Assembly: GCA_022778805.1 (NCBI GenBank)
Contig: JALFSN010000009.1
Location: forward strand, 1 to 35,308
DNA length: 35,308 nt
Source: Arcanobacterium sp.
GTDB taxonomy: Bacteria > Actinomycetota > Actinomycetes > Actinomycetales > Actinomycetaceae
Direction: 5' to 3'
Below, in pieces: positions 1 to 8,327 of this stretch. Made by a program: the position numbers and the translations under genes. Each line of letters opens with the position of its first letter. The first letter of the stretch is position 1. Below the pieces are notes generated by a model. That model was not told where the DNA came from. It worked only from the letters and a program-made list of their open reading frames with translations, and ran no database searches.

Positions 1-53
1 TGGCAACACCACATACCACACAATGAACAACACGAGCGTTAAGGTGCCAAGCC

Positions 54-70
54 TAAGCTAAAAAAGCTTA
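54..70. repeat. small AT-rich hairpin near left edge
   Basis: TAAGCT and AGCTTA face each other across a five-A loop, 60 bases beyond the stop of the Sir2 gene. It could be a weak terminator for that minus-strand gene or for a gene to the left. The rest of 1-130 shows nothing else I can support. Confidence 0.35.
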
Positions 71-130
71 ACAACCCCCACTTTTCCCCACCACCACAAC
101 GAAAAACCCGAAATAAAGACACATAATCTG

Positions 131-850
131 CTACTTAACCCTGAATTCGCCTAGCACCTCTCCAATGGGTTCTCTAATAGTCAAAGTAGCTCCAGTATCG
201 AGAGTTGTCTCGCTCTTGTTAATAAGGACGAGATGTTCTCCGTTGAAGTAATGAATGAGGCCAGCTGCTGGATAAACGTTCAGGCTCGTGCCGCCAATGA
301 TGAGCATGTCTGCCTGCGAAATAGTGGTGACGGCGTCACGGATAACGTCTTCATCCAAGGCTTCTTCATACAAAACGACGTCTGGCTTGACTGTGCCGCC
401 ACAGCGTGTGCATGTGGGTACTTCGGTGGAGTCAAGTATGAAGTGCATGGGGTAAAAGGCGCCACAGCGCACACAGTAATTTCGGTGAACAGAACCGTGA
501 AGCTCTGCAACGTGCTGTGATCCAGCGGCCTGATGGAGCCCATCAATGTTTTGAGTGACGACGGCGCTCACTTTGCCTTGTGCCTCCAGGGAGGCCAGTG
601 CACGGTGAGCAGCGTTGGGTTGAGCATGTGGGAAAAGTAAGTGCGTTCGGTAGAAAGCAAAAAATTCTTCAGGATGATTGACAAAACATGAATGGCTCAG
701 CATGTATTCAGGGGAATAGGTGCCTGTGGCAGTGGTATATAGGCCTGTTGCTGAGCGAAAATCAGGAATACCGCTTTCGGTACTCACGCCGGCACCGCCG
801 AAAAAGACAATGTTTTTAGCGCCCTCAATAATGCTTTGTAATCTGCTCAT
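131..850 (-). CDS. cobB: Sir2-family NAD-dependent protein deacylase
   Basis: A sirtuin of 239 residues, the usual size of the bacterial single-domain form. Sirtuins remove acyl groups from lysines using NAD+, giving nicotinamide and O-acyl-ADP-ribose in the cytoplasm. The NAD-binding motif GAGVSTESGIPDFRS is at 19-33, TQNIDGLH at 99-106, and the catalytic histidine is in LHGS (H118). Four zinc cysteines are at C126, C129, C147 and C150, and GTSLNV at 187-192 closes the Rossmann fold. The ATG at 850 is the only good start: an in-frame stop lies five codons upstream. No strong Shine-Dalgarno is visible. The gene appears to be a single transcription unit, with the tRNA gene upstream on the same strand. 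The family is certain; acetyl versus other acyl preference cannot be read from the sequence. Confidence 0.95.
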   Translation of the reverse strand: MSRLQSIIEGAKNIVFFGGAGVSTESGIPDFRSATGLYTTATGTYSPEYMLSHSCFVNHPEEFFAFYRTHLLFPHAQPNAAHRALASLEAQGKVSAVVTQNIDGLHQAAGSQHVAELHGSVHRNYCVRCGAFYPMHFILDSTEVPTCTRCGGTVKPDVVLYEEALDEDVIRDAVTTISQADMLIIGGTSLNVYPAAGLIHYFNGEHLVLINKSETTLDTGATLTIREPIGEVLGEFRVK

Positions 851-967
851 GGTTCCATCATCTCACTCTTATCCGCTGAGAGTAGACTGTCCCCTAGATT
901 CCCTAAGAACAGGCGGAAGCCACTCTCTAACCGCGAAGAGCTTACCCGCGAAGATCTGGACAAATGC

Positions 968-993
968 GGGGAGATGTGGGGAGATGTGGGGAG
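968..993. repeat. 10-bp tandem repeat, 2.6 copies
   Basis: GGGGAGATGT is repeated at 968-977 and 978-987, with a partial copy at 988-993. It lies in the gap between the Sir2 gene and the tRNA gene. Role unknown; possibly slippage-generated. Confidence 0.7.
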
Positions 994-1057
994 TTCGCCT
1001 ATTATCGACTTTCTGTAACAATTTATCTTTTGGCCTGCTGCTACCGGAAAGTCAGGG

Positions 1058-1130
1058 TGCCCCAGACAGGATTCGAACCTGCGGCCTTTCGCTCCGGAGG
1101 CGAACGCTCTATCCCCTGAGCTACTGGGGC
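1058..1130 (-). tRNA. tRNA-Arg (anticodon CCG)
   Basis: A complete 73-nt cloverleaf on the minus strand: a 7-bp acceptor stem GCCCCAG/CTGGGGC, D arm GCTC/GAGC, and anticodon stem TTCGC/GCGAA with loop CTCCGGA. The anticodon CCG (complement of 1095-1097) reads the arginine codon CGG. The T arm is GCAGG-TTCGAAT-CCTGT and the discriminator base is A. The 3' CCA is not encoded, since the next bases are CCC. No integrase or duplicated tRNA end is visible nearby. Confidence 0.97.
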
Positions 1131-1216
1131 TCTCGGGCATATCGATTCTAATCAGTTGGCTGGCGTGTGGCAAAATGGGCGGGATTGCCGCTCCAATGTG
1201 CGGGATGACGGGCGTT

Positions 1217-2005
1217 TTAAGAGAACTGCTGCATCCCTAGTTTCACTACGAGTACCGCGATAATGGCTAACATTGCCACGCGGATAAGGCTGGTACCTTT
1301 GGTGAGCACGAGCCTGGAGCCAACTAAGGCACCGCAGACGTTTCCGGCGGCAAGCACTAGTCCGAGCGCCCATTGGATCTGTGCTCCAGATGCAAAAACG
1401 ATCAGAGCGCCGCAGTTGGTAGCGGCATTGAGTGCTTTTGCCAGTGACGCCGATTCGAGAAACGAGCTGCGAGAGATGAGGGTGAATCCGATAATGAGAA
1501 ACATGCCGGTGCCAGGGCCGAAAAAGCCATCGTAGAATCCAATGGCGGCGATCATTGCTACGGTGGCGAGTATGACGAGGGTTCCATGCCGCTCGTGTGC
1601 TCGTTCTTGTCCAAACTCGGGTCTGAAGATGAGGAAAATGCCTACAGCTGTGATGGCGATGAGGATAATTGGCCGCAGAATATCGGGATTGACGCGCATA
1701 GCAGTCCAGGCTCCTAGGGCGCTCAAAATCCCCGCTAGAGGGCATAGTATTGCAAGTTTCAGCGGCGGTGAGGGGAGTTTTCGCTGATACGTGACGGCGG
1801 CGCTCAACGTGCCGCATACTGCTGCGAGTTTGTTGGTGGCGAGTGCTGTCGTAGCTGGAGCTGTGGGTAAACCGAGCATGAGTGCAGGGATGAGAATAAG
1901 TCCACCGCCTCCTACCACGGCATCCACGAATCCCGCGCACAGGGCGGCAGCGAATAGGAGAATGACGACCAGAGGATCATGAATGCCGGTAAAAAGAATG
2001 TCCAT
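1217..2005 (-). CDS. TauE/SafE-family membrane exporter (anion or sulfite permease)
   Basis: An integral membrane protein of 262 residues belonging to the TauE/SafE (DUF81) family, which exports sulfite or small organosulfur and carboxylate anions. The protein opens with a first membrane helix and the glycine-rich stretch AVVGGGGLILIPALMLG near residues 30-45, typical of the family repeat. The half-repeat GFYDGFFGPGTGMFLIIGF, near the middle, is the second diagnostic motif; about eight hydrophobic segments can be read. I take the ATG at 2005, because GGAG lies five bases upstream of it; a longer GTG start at 2026 lacks such a site. No neighbour suggests the substrate, so sulfite versus another anion is open. 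Confidence 0.9.
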   Translation of the reverse strand: MDILFTGIHDPLVVILLFAAALCAGFVDAVVGGGGLILIPALMLGLPTAPATTALATNKLAAVCGTLSAAVTYQRKLPSPPLKLAILCPLAGILSALGAWTAMRVNPDILRPIILIAITAVGIFLIFRPEFGQERAHERHGTLVILATVAMIAAIGFYDGFFGPGTGMFLIIGFTLISRSSFLESASLAKALNAATNCGALIVFASGAQIQWALGLVLAAGNVCGALVGSRLVLTKGTSLIRVAMLAIIAVLVVKLGMQQFS

Positions 2006-2461
2006 ATGTACTCCAGTCGTGCTCACCTATTACGTCACGCCCATTACGTCATCCTTATTGTGTCAGCCTTATCGTCTTAAGCCAATAGTGTGGTGCTCTT
2101 TGCTGCTGGCACGCGTGGGGAGCGGAGGAGACCTACTAAATTAGGTGTTTCCGTTATTGTTGTGTGGAATATCGCTCAACAATCTGCATATTAATCATTC
2201 TTATGAGTAGTTACCCCTATTATTGAGCAAATATAATGAGTGATTATGCCGAGATATTTTAGTTACTAAAATATCTATTTATTCCACTACTAATATCGCT
2301 AACGTCACGGGAGGCAGCGTCGCCGCAGTGGCCGCACCGCTTTCCGAGAAACTATTCACATGCATGTGAGGCGTATGTGTGGGCTGCGCCATCTGGTGGC
2401 TGCTCAGATGATGCATCTCAGGGAATATACCAGATCAACAGATCGGAAGAGCGGCGAGACG
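2006..2461. other. 456-bp divergent intergenic region before aspA
   Basis: The left half (about 2030-2140) is of ordinary composition. From about 2150 to 2300 the sequence becomes AT-rich and holds a TATAAT hexamer at 2232-2237 and a perfect 23-bp palindrome at 2253-2275. From 2360 the aspA frame is open, but those residues do not resemble aspartase and I treat them as untranslated leader. Confidence 0.6.
2232..2275 (+). promoter_or_regulatory. putative aspA promoter -10 box plus 23-bp perfect palindrome
   Basis: TATAAT at 2232-2237 is a consensus -10 box, but I see no convincing -35 at 16-18 bp. Sixteen bases downstream, GATATTTTAGT and its reverse complement flank a single T (2253-2275, 11-nt perfect arms). 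At that place the palindrome would straddle the first transcribed bases, so it could be a repressor operator or a leader hairpin. Symmetry is seen directly; function is inferred. Confidence 0.5.
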
Positions 2462-3988
2462 ATGGCTGAGCGTATGGAGCGTACGGAATGCACGGAGCGT
2501 ATGGAGCGCATAGAAGTGGATCTTCTCGGAGAAAAAGCCGTGCCGACAGATGCATACTATGGCGTGCAAACCCAGCGTGCAATTGAAAATTTTCACATTT
2601 CGGGCAAGAAAATCCAGGATGTGCCAGCTTTCGTGACGGCGATGGTGCAGGTCAAGAAAGCAGCGGCACTCGCAAATGAGGAGCTGCATGTACTTCCGCA
2701 TGATATTGCGCGCGCCATTGTGGCTGGCTGTGATGAGGTGCTCGTCAAAGGGCGCTGTATGGATCAATTCCCTGTAGATGTCTTTCAAGGTGGTGCTGGC
2801 ACATCAGTCAATATGAATGCTAACGAAGTGGTGGCGAACCTCGCTCTTGAGCTGCTCGGATACGAAAAAGGGCGATACGACGTCATCAATCCAAACGATC
2901 ACGTGAACAAGTGTCAAAGTACGAACGATGTGTATCCTACGGGATTTCGGCTGGCGACTTTTGCCATGGTGCAAGAACTGAAGCGAGCAGTGCGTGCACT
3001 TTCGACCGCTTTTGACCGCAAAGGCGAGGAATTTCACGACGTCCTCAAAATGGGGCGCACCCAGCTGCGTGATGCAGTGCCGATGAGTCTAGGGCAGGAA
3101 TTCCGCGGGTTCGCAGTCACGATTGGCGAAGAGAACGCCCGCTTGGATGCCGAAAGTGCTTTGCTGCTCGAAGTGAACCTGGGAGCCACTGCTATTGGCA
3201 CCGGCCTCAACACTCCTGAAGGGTATTCTCGCGTCGTAGCTCGCAAACTAGCTGAGGTCACGGGCTTCGCTATCGTCTCGGCGGCAGATTTGCTTGAAGC
3301 GACCTCGGATAACGGCGCATATCTCGCCGTCCATGCAGCTCTTAAGCGTTTGGCGACGAAACTTTCTAAAATTTGCGACGATTTGCGTCTGCTCTCCTCC
3401 GGTCCACGCGCTGGCCTGAACGAGATCAACCTGCCGCAGCTGCAACCTGGTTCTTCTATCATGCCGGCCAAAGTCAATCCCGTCATTCCTGAAGTTGTGA
3501 ATCAGGTGTGTTTCAAGGTGATGGGTAACGACGTCACCGTCACTCACGCTGCTGGAGCTGGGCAATTGCAGTTAAACGCTATGGAGCCTGTGCTTGCTCA
3601 GTGCATGTTTGAATCGCTTGAATTGCTCACTCGTGCCATGGATACGCTGCGCACGCTCTGTGTGGATGGCATAACGGCGAACCCTGAGGTGTGCAAATCA
3701 TACGTGATGAACTCGATTGGCATCGTCACGTACCTCAACGACGTCATTGGGCATCACGGCGGTGATCTCGTGGGCAAAGAGGCTGTGCGTACTGGTAAAT
3801 CAGTGAAAGAAATAGTGGTGGATATGGGGTACATGACGCCGGAAGAAGTGGATGCTGCGCTCACGGTAGAAAAATTTTTGCACCCGAAGTACAGCGGAAA
3901 AATTTATTCAGAATCAGAGAGCGGGTTGTCAAAAATCGGACAGCGGGCTGCCGGTGAGGAGCTGCCAATAAGAGAAGTAGAACGATAA
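2462..3988 (+). CDS. aspA: aspartate ammonia-lyase (aspartase)
   Basis: Converts L-aspartate to fumarate and ammonia. The fumarase/aspartase signature [11 protein letters not shown] is at residues 330-340, with the catalytic SS loop. Aspartase rather than fumarase is supported by the run [17 protein letters not shown] after it and by [10 protein letters not shown] and [10 protein letters not shown] near the C-terminus, which follow Escherichia coli AspA closely. The start is uncertain: ATG codons at 2462, 2474 and 2501 are in frame. The first gives 508 residues and the last 495, against 478 in E. coli. The ORF is open back to 2360, but homology begins near [11 protein letters not shown] at 2501. 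The N-terminal stretch is built from a duplicated CGTATGGAGCG (2471 and 2498). The neighbouring Dcu carrier 151 bp downstream supports a role in anaerobic fumarate supply. Confidence 0.95.
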   Translation: MAERMERTECTERMERIEVDLLGEKAVPTDAYYGVQTQRAIENFHISGKKIQDVPAFVTAMVQVKKAAALANEELHVLPHDIARAIVAGCDEVLVKGRCMDQFPVDVFQGGAGTSVNMNANEVVANLALELLGYEKGRYDVINPNDHVNKCQSTNDVYPTGFRLATFAMVQELKRAVRALSTAFDRKGEEFHDVLKMGRTQLRDAVPMSLGQEFRGFAVTIGEENARLDAESALLLEVNLGATAIGTGLNTPEGYSRVVARKLAEVTGFAIVSAADLLEATSDNGAYLAVHAALKRLATKLSKICDDLRLLSSGPRAGLNEINLPQLQPGSSIMPAKVNPVIPEVVNQVCFKVMGNDVTVTHAAGAGQLQLNAMEPVLAQCMFESLELLTRAMDTLRTLCVDGITANPEVCKSYVMNSIGIVTYLNDVIGHHGGDLVGKEAVRTGKSVKEIVVDMGYMTPEEVDAALTVEKFLHPKYSGKIYSESESGLSKIGQRAAGEELPIREVER

Positions 3989-4139
3989 GCGCAATAGGGC
4001 TAGAGCAAATAGGAGTTCTGCCTGAAAGGATGTCTGAAAGTCTGTCTGAAAAGGCTTGTGTGAGAGTCTTTGCGCGGCTTTGCCCCTTCGAGATCTCTCT
4101 CAACGGGTAGTTATTTCACAACGAGATAGTGAGGAAATA

Positions 4140-5594
4140 ATGGATTGGATTCTATTCATGGAACTGGTCGTGATGCTGGCCTGCATCTGGCTAGGGTCAC
4201 GCAGCGGAGGGATCTCTCTCGGCTTTTGGGGCGGTGTAGGACTGCTCGTATTAGCGTTCGTTTTCCGAGAAGCTCCTGCCGAGCCTCCCATAGACGTCAT
4301 GCTTATCATTCTGGCTGTCACGTGTGCGACTGCTACGATGCAGGCCGCTGGCGGTATCGATTTCCTGGTGACAATTGCGCAGGCGATTATTAAGAAGTAT
4401 CCCGCGCGAATCACGTTTGTGGCGCCATTGGTGGCGTATCTTTTTACATTTGCAGCGGGCACCGGCCATATCTTGTATCCGCTGCTGCCGGTGATTCATG
4501 ATACTGCCTTGCGCAATGGCATTCGCCCAGAGCGGCCAATGACGGTCTCCGTCGTGGCGTCATTGCAAGGTATCACGGCGAGCCCAGTCTCGGCGGCTAT
4601 GGCGGCATTGATTGTGATCTTAGAGCCGCTCGGGTTCTCGCTTCCGCGCATTCTCATGATTGCCGTGCCCGCCACAATCATCGGCGTGCTGGCGTCGTCT
4701 GCCGTGATGATGAAGTGGGGCAAAGAGCTGGAAGACGATCCTGAGTTTCAGCGCCGTGTGGCCAACGGTGAAGTGGAAGATATTCCAGCGTTGGTGAAGA
4801 TTCAGCGGCTCTCAAAGCGTGAAAAGATCTCTATGGATGAAGCGATGGGGCGGCTGGGTATTGATGCAGATGTCTTGGGCTCCATGGAGACCGAGGGGCA
4901 TGCGAAAGCCAGCGTCGTAGCAGATGAGGTTGCTAGAGAAAATGGTGCCCGCGCCGGTTCTGGGAAAATCACCACGTTGATCTTCCTGCTGTCGGTGGTA
5001 ATCGTCGTTGTGTTGGCAGCAGTGCCCTCGTGGCGGCCGCTTGATGCAGATGGTAAGCCAATCTCGGTAGCTATTACGATTCAATTTATTATGCTTTCGG
5101 CTGCAGCGCTCATGTGCGTGGTGACCAAGGTGAAAGTTAAGGCAATCGTCGATAGCGCGATCGCCAAGACTGGTCTGGTGGCTTTAGTGGGAATTTTTGG
5201 CTTGGCATGGCTGGGACTCACGGTGATTGAAGCTAATAAGGACACCATCGTCGGTAGTCTGAAAGAAATGGTGACGGCGTACCCCTGGACGTTCGCTATT
5301 GCCGTCTTTGCTTGCTCGATTTTATTGTTCTCGCAGGCGTCTACCACTCGTACGCTCTTCCCGCTAGGCGTGACGCTCGGCCTGAGCGCGCCGACGCTGA
5401 CGGCGATATGGCCAGCCGTCAATGGGGCGTTCTTCTTCCCGACCTACGGCACAATCGTGGCGGCATTGAATTTCGACCGTACAGGGACGACGAAGATCGG
5501 GAAATTCGTGCTCAACCACTCCTTTATGCTCCCAGGGGTAGTGGCCATCGTCGCTGCCGTTGCCGCAGGATTTGGAATATCGGCCTTGGTTTAA
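4140..5594 (+). CDS. anaerobic C4-dicarboxylate transporter, Dcu family
   Basis: A polytopic carrier of 484 residues that exchanges fumarate, malate or aspartate for succinate across the membrane. It follows E. coli DcuB in order: PPIDVMLIILAV near 45, GTGHILYPLLPVIHD near 115, GIRPERPM, ASPVSAA, then FDRTGTTKIGKFVLNHSF close to the C-terminus. I chose the ATG at 4140 because GAGGA lies just upstream; the frame continues back to 4056 without homology. Compared with E. coli DcuB (about 446 residues) the central cytoplasmic loop (about residues 200-290) is longer and charged, with KRE/DEA/EDD clusters. The gene follows aspA by 151 bp with no terminator visible, so the two are probably cotranscribed. 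DcuA versus DcuB type cannot be decided from sequence alone. Confidence 0.92.
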   Translation: MDWILFMELVVMLACIWLGSRSGGISLGFWGGVGLLVLAFVFREAPAEPPIDVMLIILAVTCATATMQAAGGIDFLVTIAQAIIKKYPARITFVAPLVAYLFTFAAGTGHILYPLLPVIHDTALRNGIRPERPMTVSVVASLQGITASPVSAAMAALIVILEPLGFSLPRILMIAVPATIIGVLASSAVMMKWGKELEDDPEFQRRVANGEVEDIPALVKIQRLSKREKISMDEAMGRLGIDADVLGSMETEGHAKASVVADEVARENGARAGSGKITTLIFLLSVVIVVVLAAVPSWRPLDADGKPISVAITIQFIMLSAAALMCVVTKVKVKAIVDSAIAKTGLVALVGIFGLAWLGLTVIEANKDTIVGSLKEMVTAYPWTFAIAVFACSILLFSQASTTRTLFPLGVTLGLSAPTLTAIWPAVNGAFFFPTYGTIVAALNFDRTGTTKIGKFVLNHSFMLPGVVAIVAAVAAGFGISALV

Positions 5595-5817
5595 CAACTG
5601 CTGTAGCAACTGGAGCAGATGGTGCAGCGGCTGGAGATTATCCAGGGTACGAGCATACGACGATGAGTGACGGCCACACGCGGCGGTTATACGCGGTGAG
5701 TGTGGATGATGGCGTCATGCGCCACTCGTTAGCTCCATACAGCTCTCAACGCACTGCAATTCACACTGCAAAAACATGATAATCCACCTATAAAAACACG
5801 ATCAAAGGAGATCAGAT

Positions 5818-7176
5818 ATGAGTACACATCATGAAATATCGGCTGACCCTCTTCCCCCATTTCCAGGGTATTCGCAGCATCTGGCTAAGCACACTGACGA
5901 GCTGCGACAGGCGAGTAAATTTGACGTAATCGACCGCCAGGGAGCTCCCGAAGAGCTAGTGGCAGAGTTAGAGAGATGCGTGGATTCTCTCGGGGATGAG
6001 ATCACCGACATGTCGCATTTCCTCCATGCGCATCCAGAGCTTGGATTTGAGGAGTATGAGGCGCAGGTGCAGTTCAAAGAGCGTGTGGAAGCGCATGGAG
6101 TGCCCGTGCAAACTGGCGTATATGGTGTGCAGACAGCGTTTGAAGCGACGTTGAGCAATGGGGATGGCCCCACTATTGCCATCATTTCTGAATATGATGC
6201 TTTGCCGGAGATTGGGCATGCATGTGGACATTGCGTGATGGGTTCTGCGGGAATGGGTGGATTCCTGGGCCTGGTGGAACTCGCTAAGAAGAATCCGCAG
6301 GCATTTCACGGGACGGTGAAATTTATCGGGACGCCAGCTGAAGAAGGCAAATCAGGCAAAGCCGTGATGATTCAGGGCGGAGCATTTAAGCCCGACGATA
6401 TCGACGCGGCTATCATGTTCCACTCCTATGGGTATGATCTGGCCAACCAGACCTGGCTCGGCAGACGCACGCTCACTGTGCATTTTCATGGCGTTGCGGC
6501 GCATGCGTCATCGCAGCCCTGGATGGGGCGCAATGCCCTAGATGCTGCCGTTTTGGCGTACCAAGGCCTCGCCGTGCTGCGGCAGCAAATCCCGCCGGAG
6601 GATCGCATTCATGAAATTATCACTGACGGCGGGACGCGCCAGTCAATTATCACGGAGCACTCCACGATGAAGTTCTACATTCGTTCAAAGTTTCCTGACA
6701 CTTTGCGGGATCTCTCCCAGCGAGTGGAGAACGTCATTAATGGAGCGGCACTGATGACGGGCTGCGGCGTGGAAATAATCTGGGATGAGAGTCCGGCGAC
6801 TCTGCCCGTGCGCTCCAACCATGAACTGGAATCGCGGTGGGTGATTGCCCAACGTCGGCGTGGGCGCGATCCGCTGCCGCACGGAGTCGTATCCGAGACG
6901 CTGGCGGCATCCACGGATTTTGGCAACGTCTCTTACCGCGTGCCTGGCATTCAGCCGCTCGTCAAAGTGAGCGCTGAAGACGTAGCGTTGCACACGCGCG
7001 CTATGGCGCAGGCTGCTGGCTCTCCGCAAGGGGATAAGGCGGCGATTGACGGCGCCTTTGGGCTCGCTGCAGTCGCTCTCGATTTCTTGTGTGACGCCGA
7101 CCTACGTACAGCTGTTCGGGATGAGTTTGAGTCTGACGGCGGATATATGGATGCGCAGGAGCTGCTGGGAGCATAG
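5818..7176 (+). CDS. M20-family amidohydrolase (AbgB-like metallopeptidase)
   Basis: A 452-residue zinc-type amidohydrolase. The family cleaves N-acyl amino acids, aminobenzoyl-glutamate or dipeptides in the cytoplasm. Metal-site candidates are H134-A-C136-G-H138, the catalytic glutamate pair E175-E176 in PAEEG, H229 in AAHASS (start of the dimerisation lid), and a late histidine in VALHTRAM. The run STDFGNVS is typical of the AbgB/amidohydrolase branch. There is an N-terminal extension of about 45 residues before the catalytic fold. The start at 5818 has a strong AAAGGAG eight bases upstream. It lies 223 bp after the Dcu gene on the same strand. A role in releasing aspartate or glutamate for the adjacent aspartase and carrier is plausible but purely contextual. 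Confidence 0.88.
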   Translation: MSTHHEISADPLPPFPGYSQHLAKHTDELRQASKFDVIDRQGAPEELVAELERCVDSLGDEITDMSHFLHAHPELGFEEYEAQVQFKERVEAHGVPVQTGVYGVQTAFEATLSNGDGPTIAIISEYDALPEIGHACGHCVMGSAGMGGFLGLVELAKKNPQAFHGTVKFIGTPAEEGKSGKAVMIQGGAFKPDDIDAAIMFHSYGYDLANQTWLGRRTLTVHFHGVAAHASSQPWMGRNALDAAVLAYQGLAVLRQQIPPEDRIHEIITDGGTRQSIITEHSTMKFYIRSKFPDTLRDLSQRVENVINGAALMTGCGVEIIWDESPATLPVRSNHELESRWVIAQRRRGRDPLPHGVVSETLAASTDFGNVSYRVPGIQPLVKVSAEDVALHTRAMAQAAGSPQGDKAAIDGAFGLAAVALDFLCDADLRTAVRDEFESDGGYMDAQELLGA

Positions 7177-7243
7177 CGCGTCGGTATAGCCCATGGGCAG
7201 ATAGAGTGCCTCTGGGTTTGTGGACGTGCATGGGAGTTCTATG

Positions 7244-7291
7244 ATGCTGGCTCACGTCACGTGCAGATGGCTGCGCGGCGTGAGCCAGCAT
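7244..7291. terminator. 13-bp perfect stem-loop between convergent genes
   Basis: ATGCTGGCTCACG (7244-7256) and its exact reverse complement (7279-7291) enclose a 22-base loop. It sits between the M20 gene and the convergent gntR gene, so a bidirectional terminator is likely, although no T tract follows on either strand. Confidence 0.6.
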
Positions 7292-7360
7292 TCGGTCAGT
7301 TGGAGTGGTTTATATGCGTGTGAGTCGATGTTCGTGCAAGTCTATGCGTGCCCGATAAGG

Positions 7361-7379
7361 GCGAGTGACGGCGTCACGC
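7361..7379 (-). terminator. loopless palindrome GTGACGGCGTCAC after gntR
   Basis: GTGACGGCGTCAC (7365-7377) is self-complementary around one central base and can be extended by GC pairs. It starts 8 bases beyond the gntR stop codon on the minus strand. It is an exact copy of 327-339 inside the Sir2 gene and holds the overrepresented word TGACGGCG. A terminator role is inferred from position. Confidence 0.4.
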
Positions 7380-7385
7380 ATATTC

Positions 7386-8207
7386 TCAAAAATTTAACTC
7401 TGATGCCAGCACTGAGCGAACGAGCAAACGGGTGTGATCGTGTTCATCCACGAAATGTTGGTCGATAGTTATTCCAATGTGGGCGGGTGTTATTATTTCT
7501 GCTGCTTCTGCCGTGGCGTTCGCCTCTGAAGCCTTGGCCTGGGCAATTGGATTTCCTGAAATCGCTGCTTCGGGAAGCGTAGGTGCTGGAACCGGCACTT
7601 CTGGAATTTCCCCCTGCGTAATCGGGGTCTGCGTACTCTCGGCCTGCGCAATCTCGGCCTTTGAAGCATCCTGTGTAACTGTGCCGTCGGTGGCTCGGAT
7701 GCGCAGGTGTGCACAATACAGTGTGGTGTGGAATGCCCCATTGAGGCATTGGCGAACTGGCCGCTCCAAGTCTTCCGACAGCAGATCTGGAAATGCTGCG
7801 CATGGCACTAGAGCGTAGTCGTGCCCCACGATTGCGCCGTCGTCGTGTCGCGTTTGTACAATCCGGTAGAGCAGATCGTGCTCGGCAATACTGAGGGCGG
7901 CGGCTTCTGCATGATCGGCGTGGTCAATGCTCGCTGAGTCAAGGTGAAACGAATGCAGTTTTTCTAATGCGAGTACGGCGTCATCCTTTGACGTCTTGTC
8001 TCGCTGCGCCGAGACGAAGGTTCCTCGGCCAGGCACGCCCACGGTTTTCCCTTGCTGGGCAAGACGCTCTAGAGCGCGCCGAACCGTCATAGGGGAGACG
8101 GCGAGTTGTCTGGCAATTTCCAGCTCGCTGTCTAATTTTGCTCCTGGTTCGAGTCGCTCAATTCGGGAAATGAGTTCGTCGTAAACCGCATGGTACTTCG
8201 GCTTCAT
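7386..8207 (-). CDS. GntR/HutC-family transcriptional regulator with split effector domain
   Basis: A 273-residue regulator. The winged helix of the GntR family is at about 1-66, with SPMTVRRALERLAQQG as recognition helix and PGRGTFVS closing the wing. A UTRA-like ligand domain begins near 80 and contains LLYRIVQTRHDDGAIVG. It is interrupted at about 174-240 by a polar Ala/Pro/Glu/Gln-rich segment with no fold signature, after which the domain ends with DHTRLLVRS. Family members are usually about 240 residues. The gene is divergent from the double hydrolase, and two identical palindromes lie between them, so autoregulation and control of the hydrolase/porter pair are likely. The start codon has TAAGAT exactly six bases upstream and no Shine-Dalgarno, suggesting a leaderless message. 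The ligand is unknown. Confidence 0.9.
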   Translation of the reverse strand: MKPKYHAVYDELISRIERLEPGAKLDSELEIARQLAVSPMTVRRALERLAQQGKTVGVPGRGTFVSAQRDKTSKDDAVLALEKLHSFHLDSASIDHADHAEAAALSIAEHDLLYRIVQTRHDDGAIVGHDYALVPCAAFPDLLSEDLERPVRQCLNGAFHTTLYCAHLRIRATDGTVTQDASKAEIAQAESTQTPITQGEIPEVPVPAPTLPEAAISGNPIAQAKASEANATAEAAEIITPAHIGITIDQHFVDEHDHTRLLVRSVLASELNF

Positions 8208-8213
8208 AGCGTC

Positions 8214-8219
8214 ATCTTA
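8214..8219 (-). promoter_or_regulatory. -10 box of leaderless gntR transcript
   Basis: On the minus strand TAAGAT ends six bases before the ATG at 8207. With the usual 6-7 base gap to the first transcribed base, transcription would begin at or next to the start codon. No Shine-Dalgarno is present. Inferred from geometry shared with four other genes here. Confidence 0.5.
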
Positions 8220-8254
8220 CTGAGAACTGAATGTTCATAAAAGCACAATCTAGA

Positions 8255-8286
8255 CACCCTAGGGTGATTTATATTACCCTAGGGTT
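8255..8286. promoter_or_regulatory. pair of GntR-type operators
   Basis: Two copies of the perfect palindrome ACCCTAGGGT lie at 8256-8265 and 8276-8285; the first extends to a 12-bp palindrome with flanking C and G. Their centres are 20 bp apart, close to two helical turns, so two dimers could bind one face. They sit between divergent gntR and the hydrolase gene, about 50 bp before each start. Sites are seen; binding by the neighbouring GntR protein is inferred. Confidence 0.7.
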
Positions 8287-8327
8287 ACCGGCTGAAACGA
8301 TTATGACCGTCGCGCAAAGGAGCACAT

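Noticed and set aside
1058-1130. tRNA-Arg as an integration site for a mobile element
   Set aside because: No duplicated tRNA 3' end, integrase or shift in gene content near it.
2360-2461. Longer aspA N-terminus starting at 2360
   Set aside because: The extra 34 residues do not resemble aspartase and follow no ribosome site; homology begins at about 2501.
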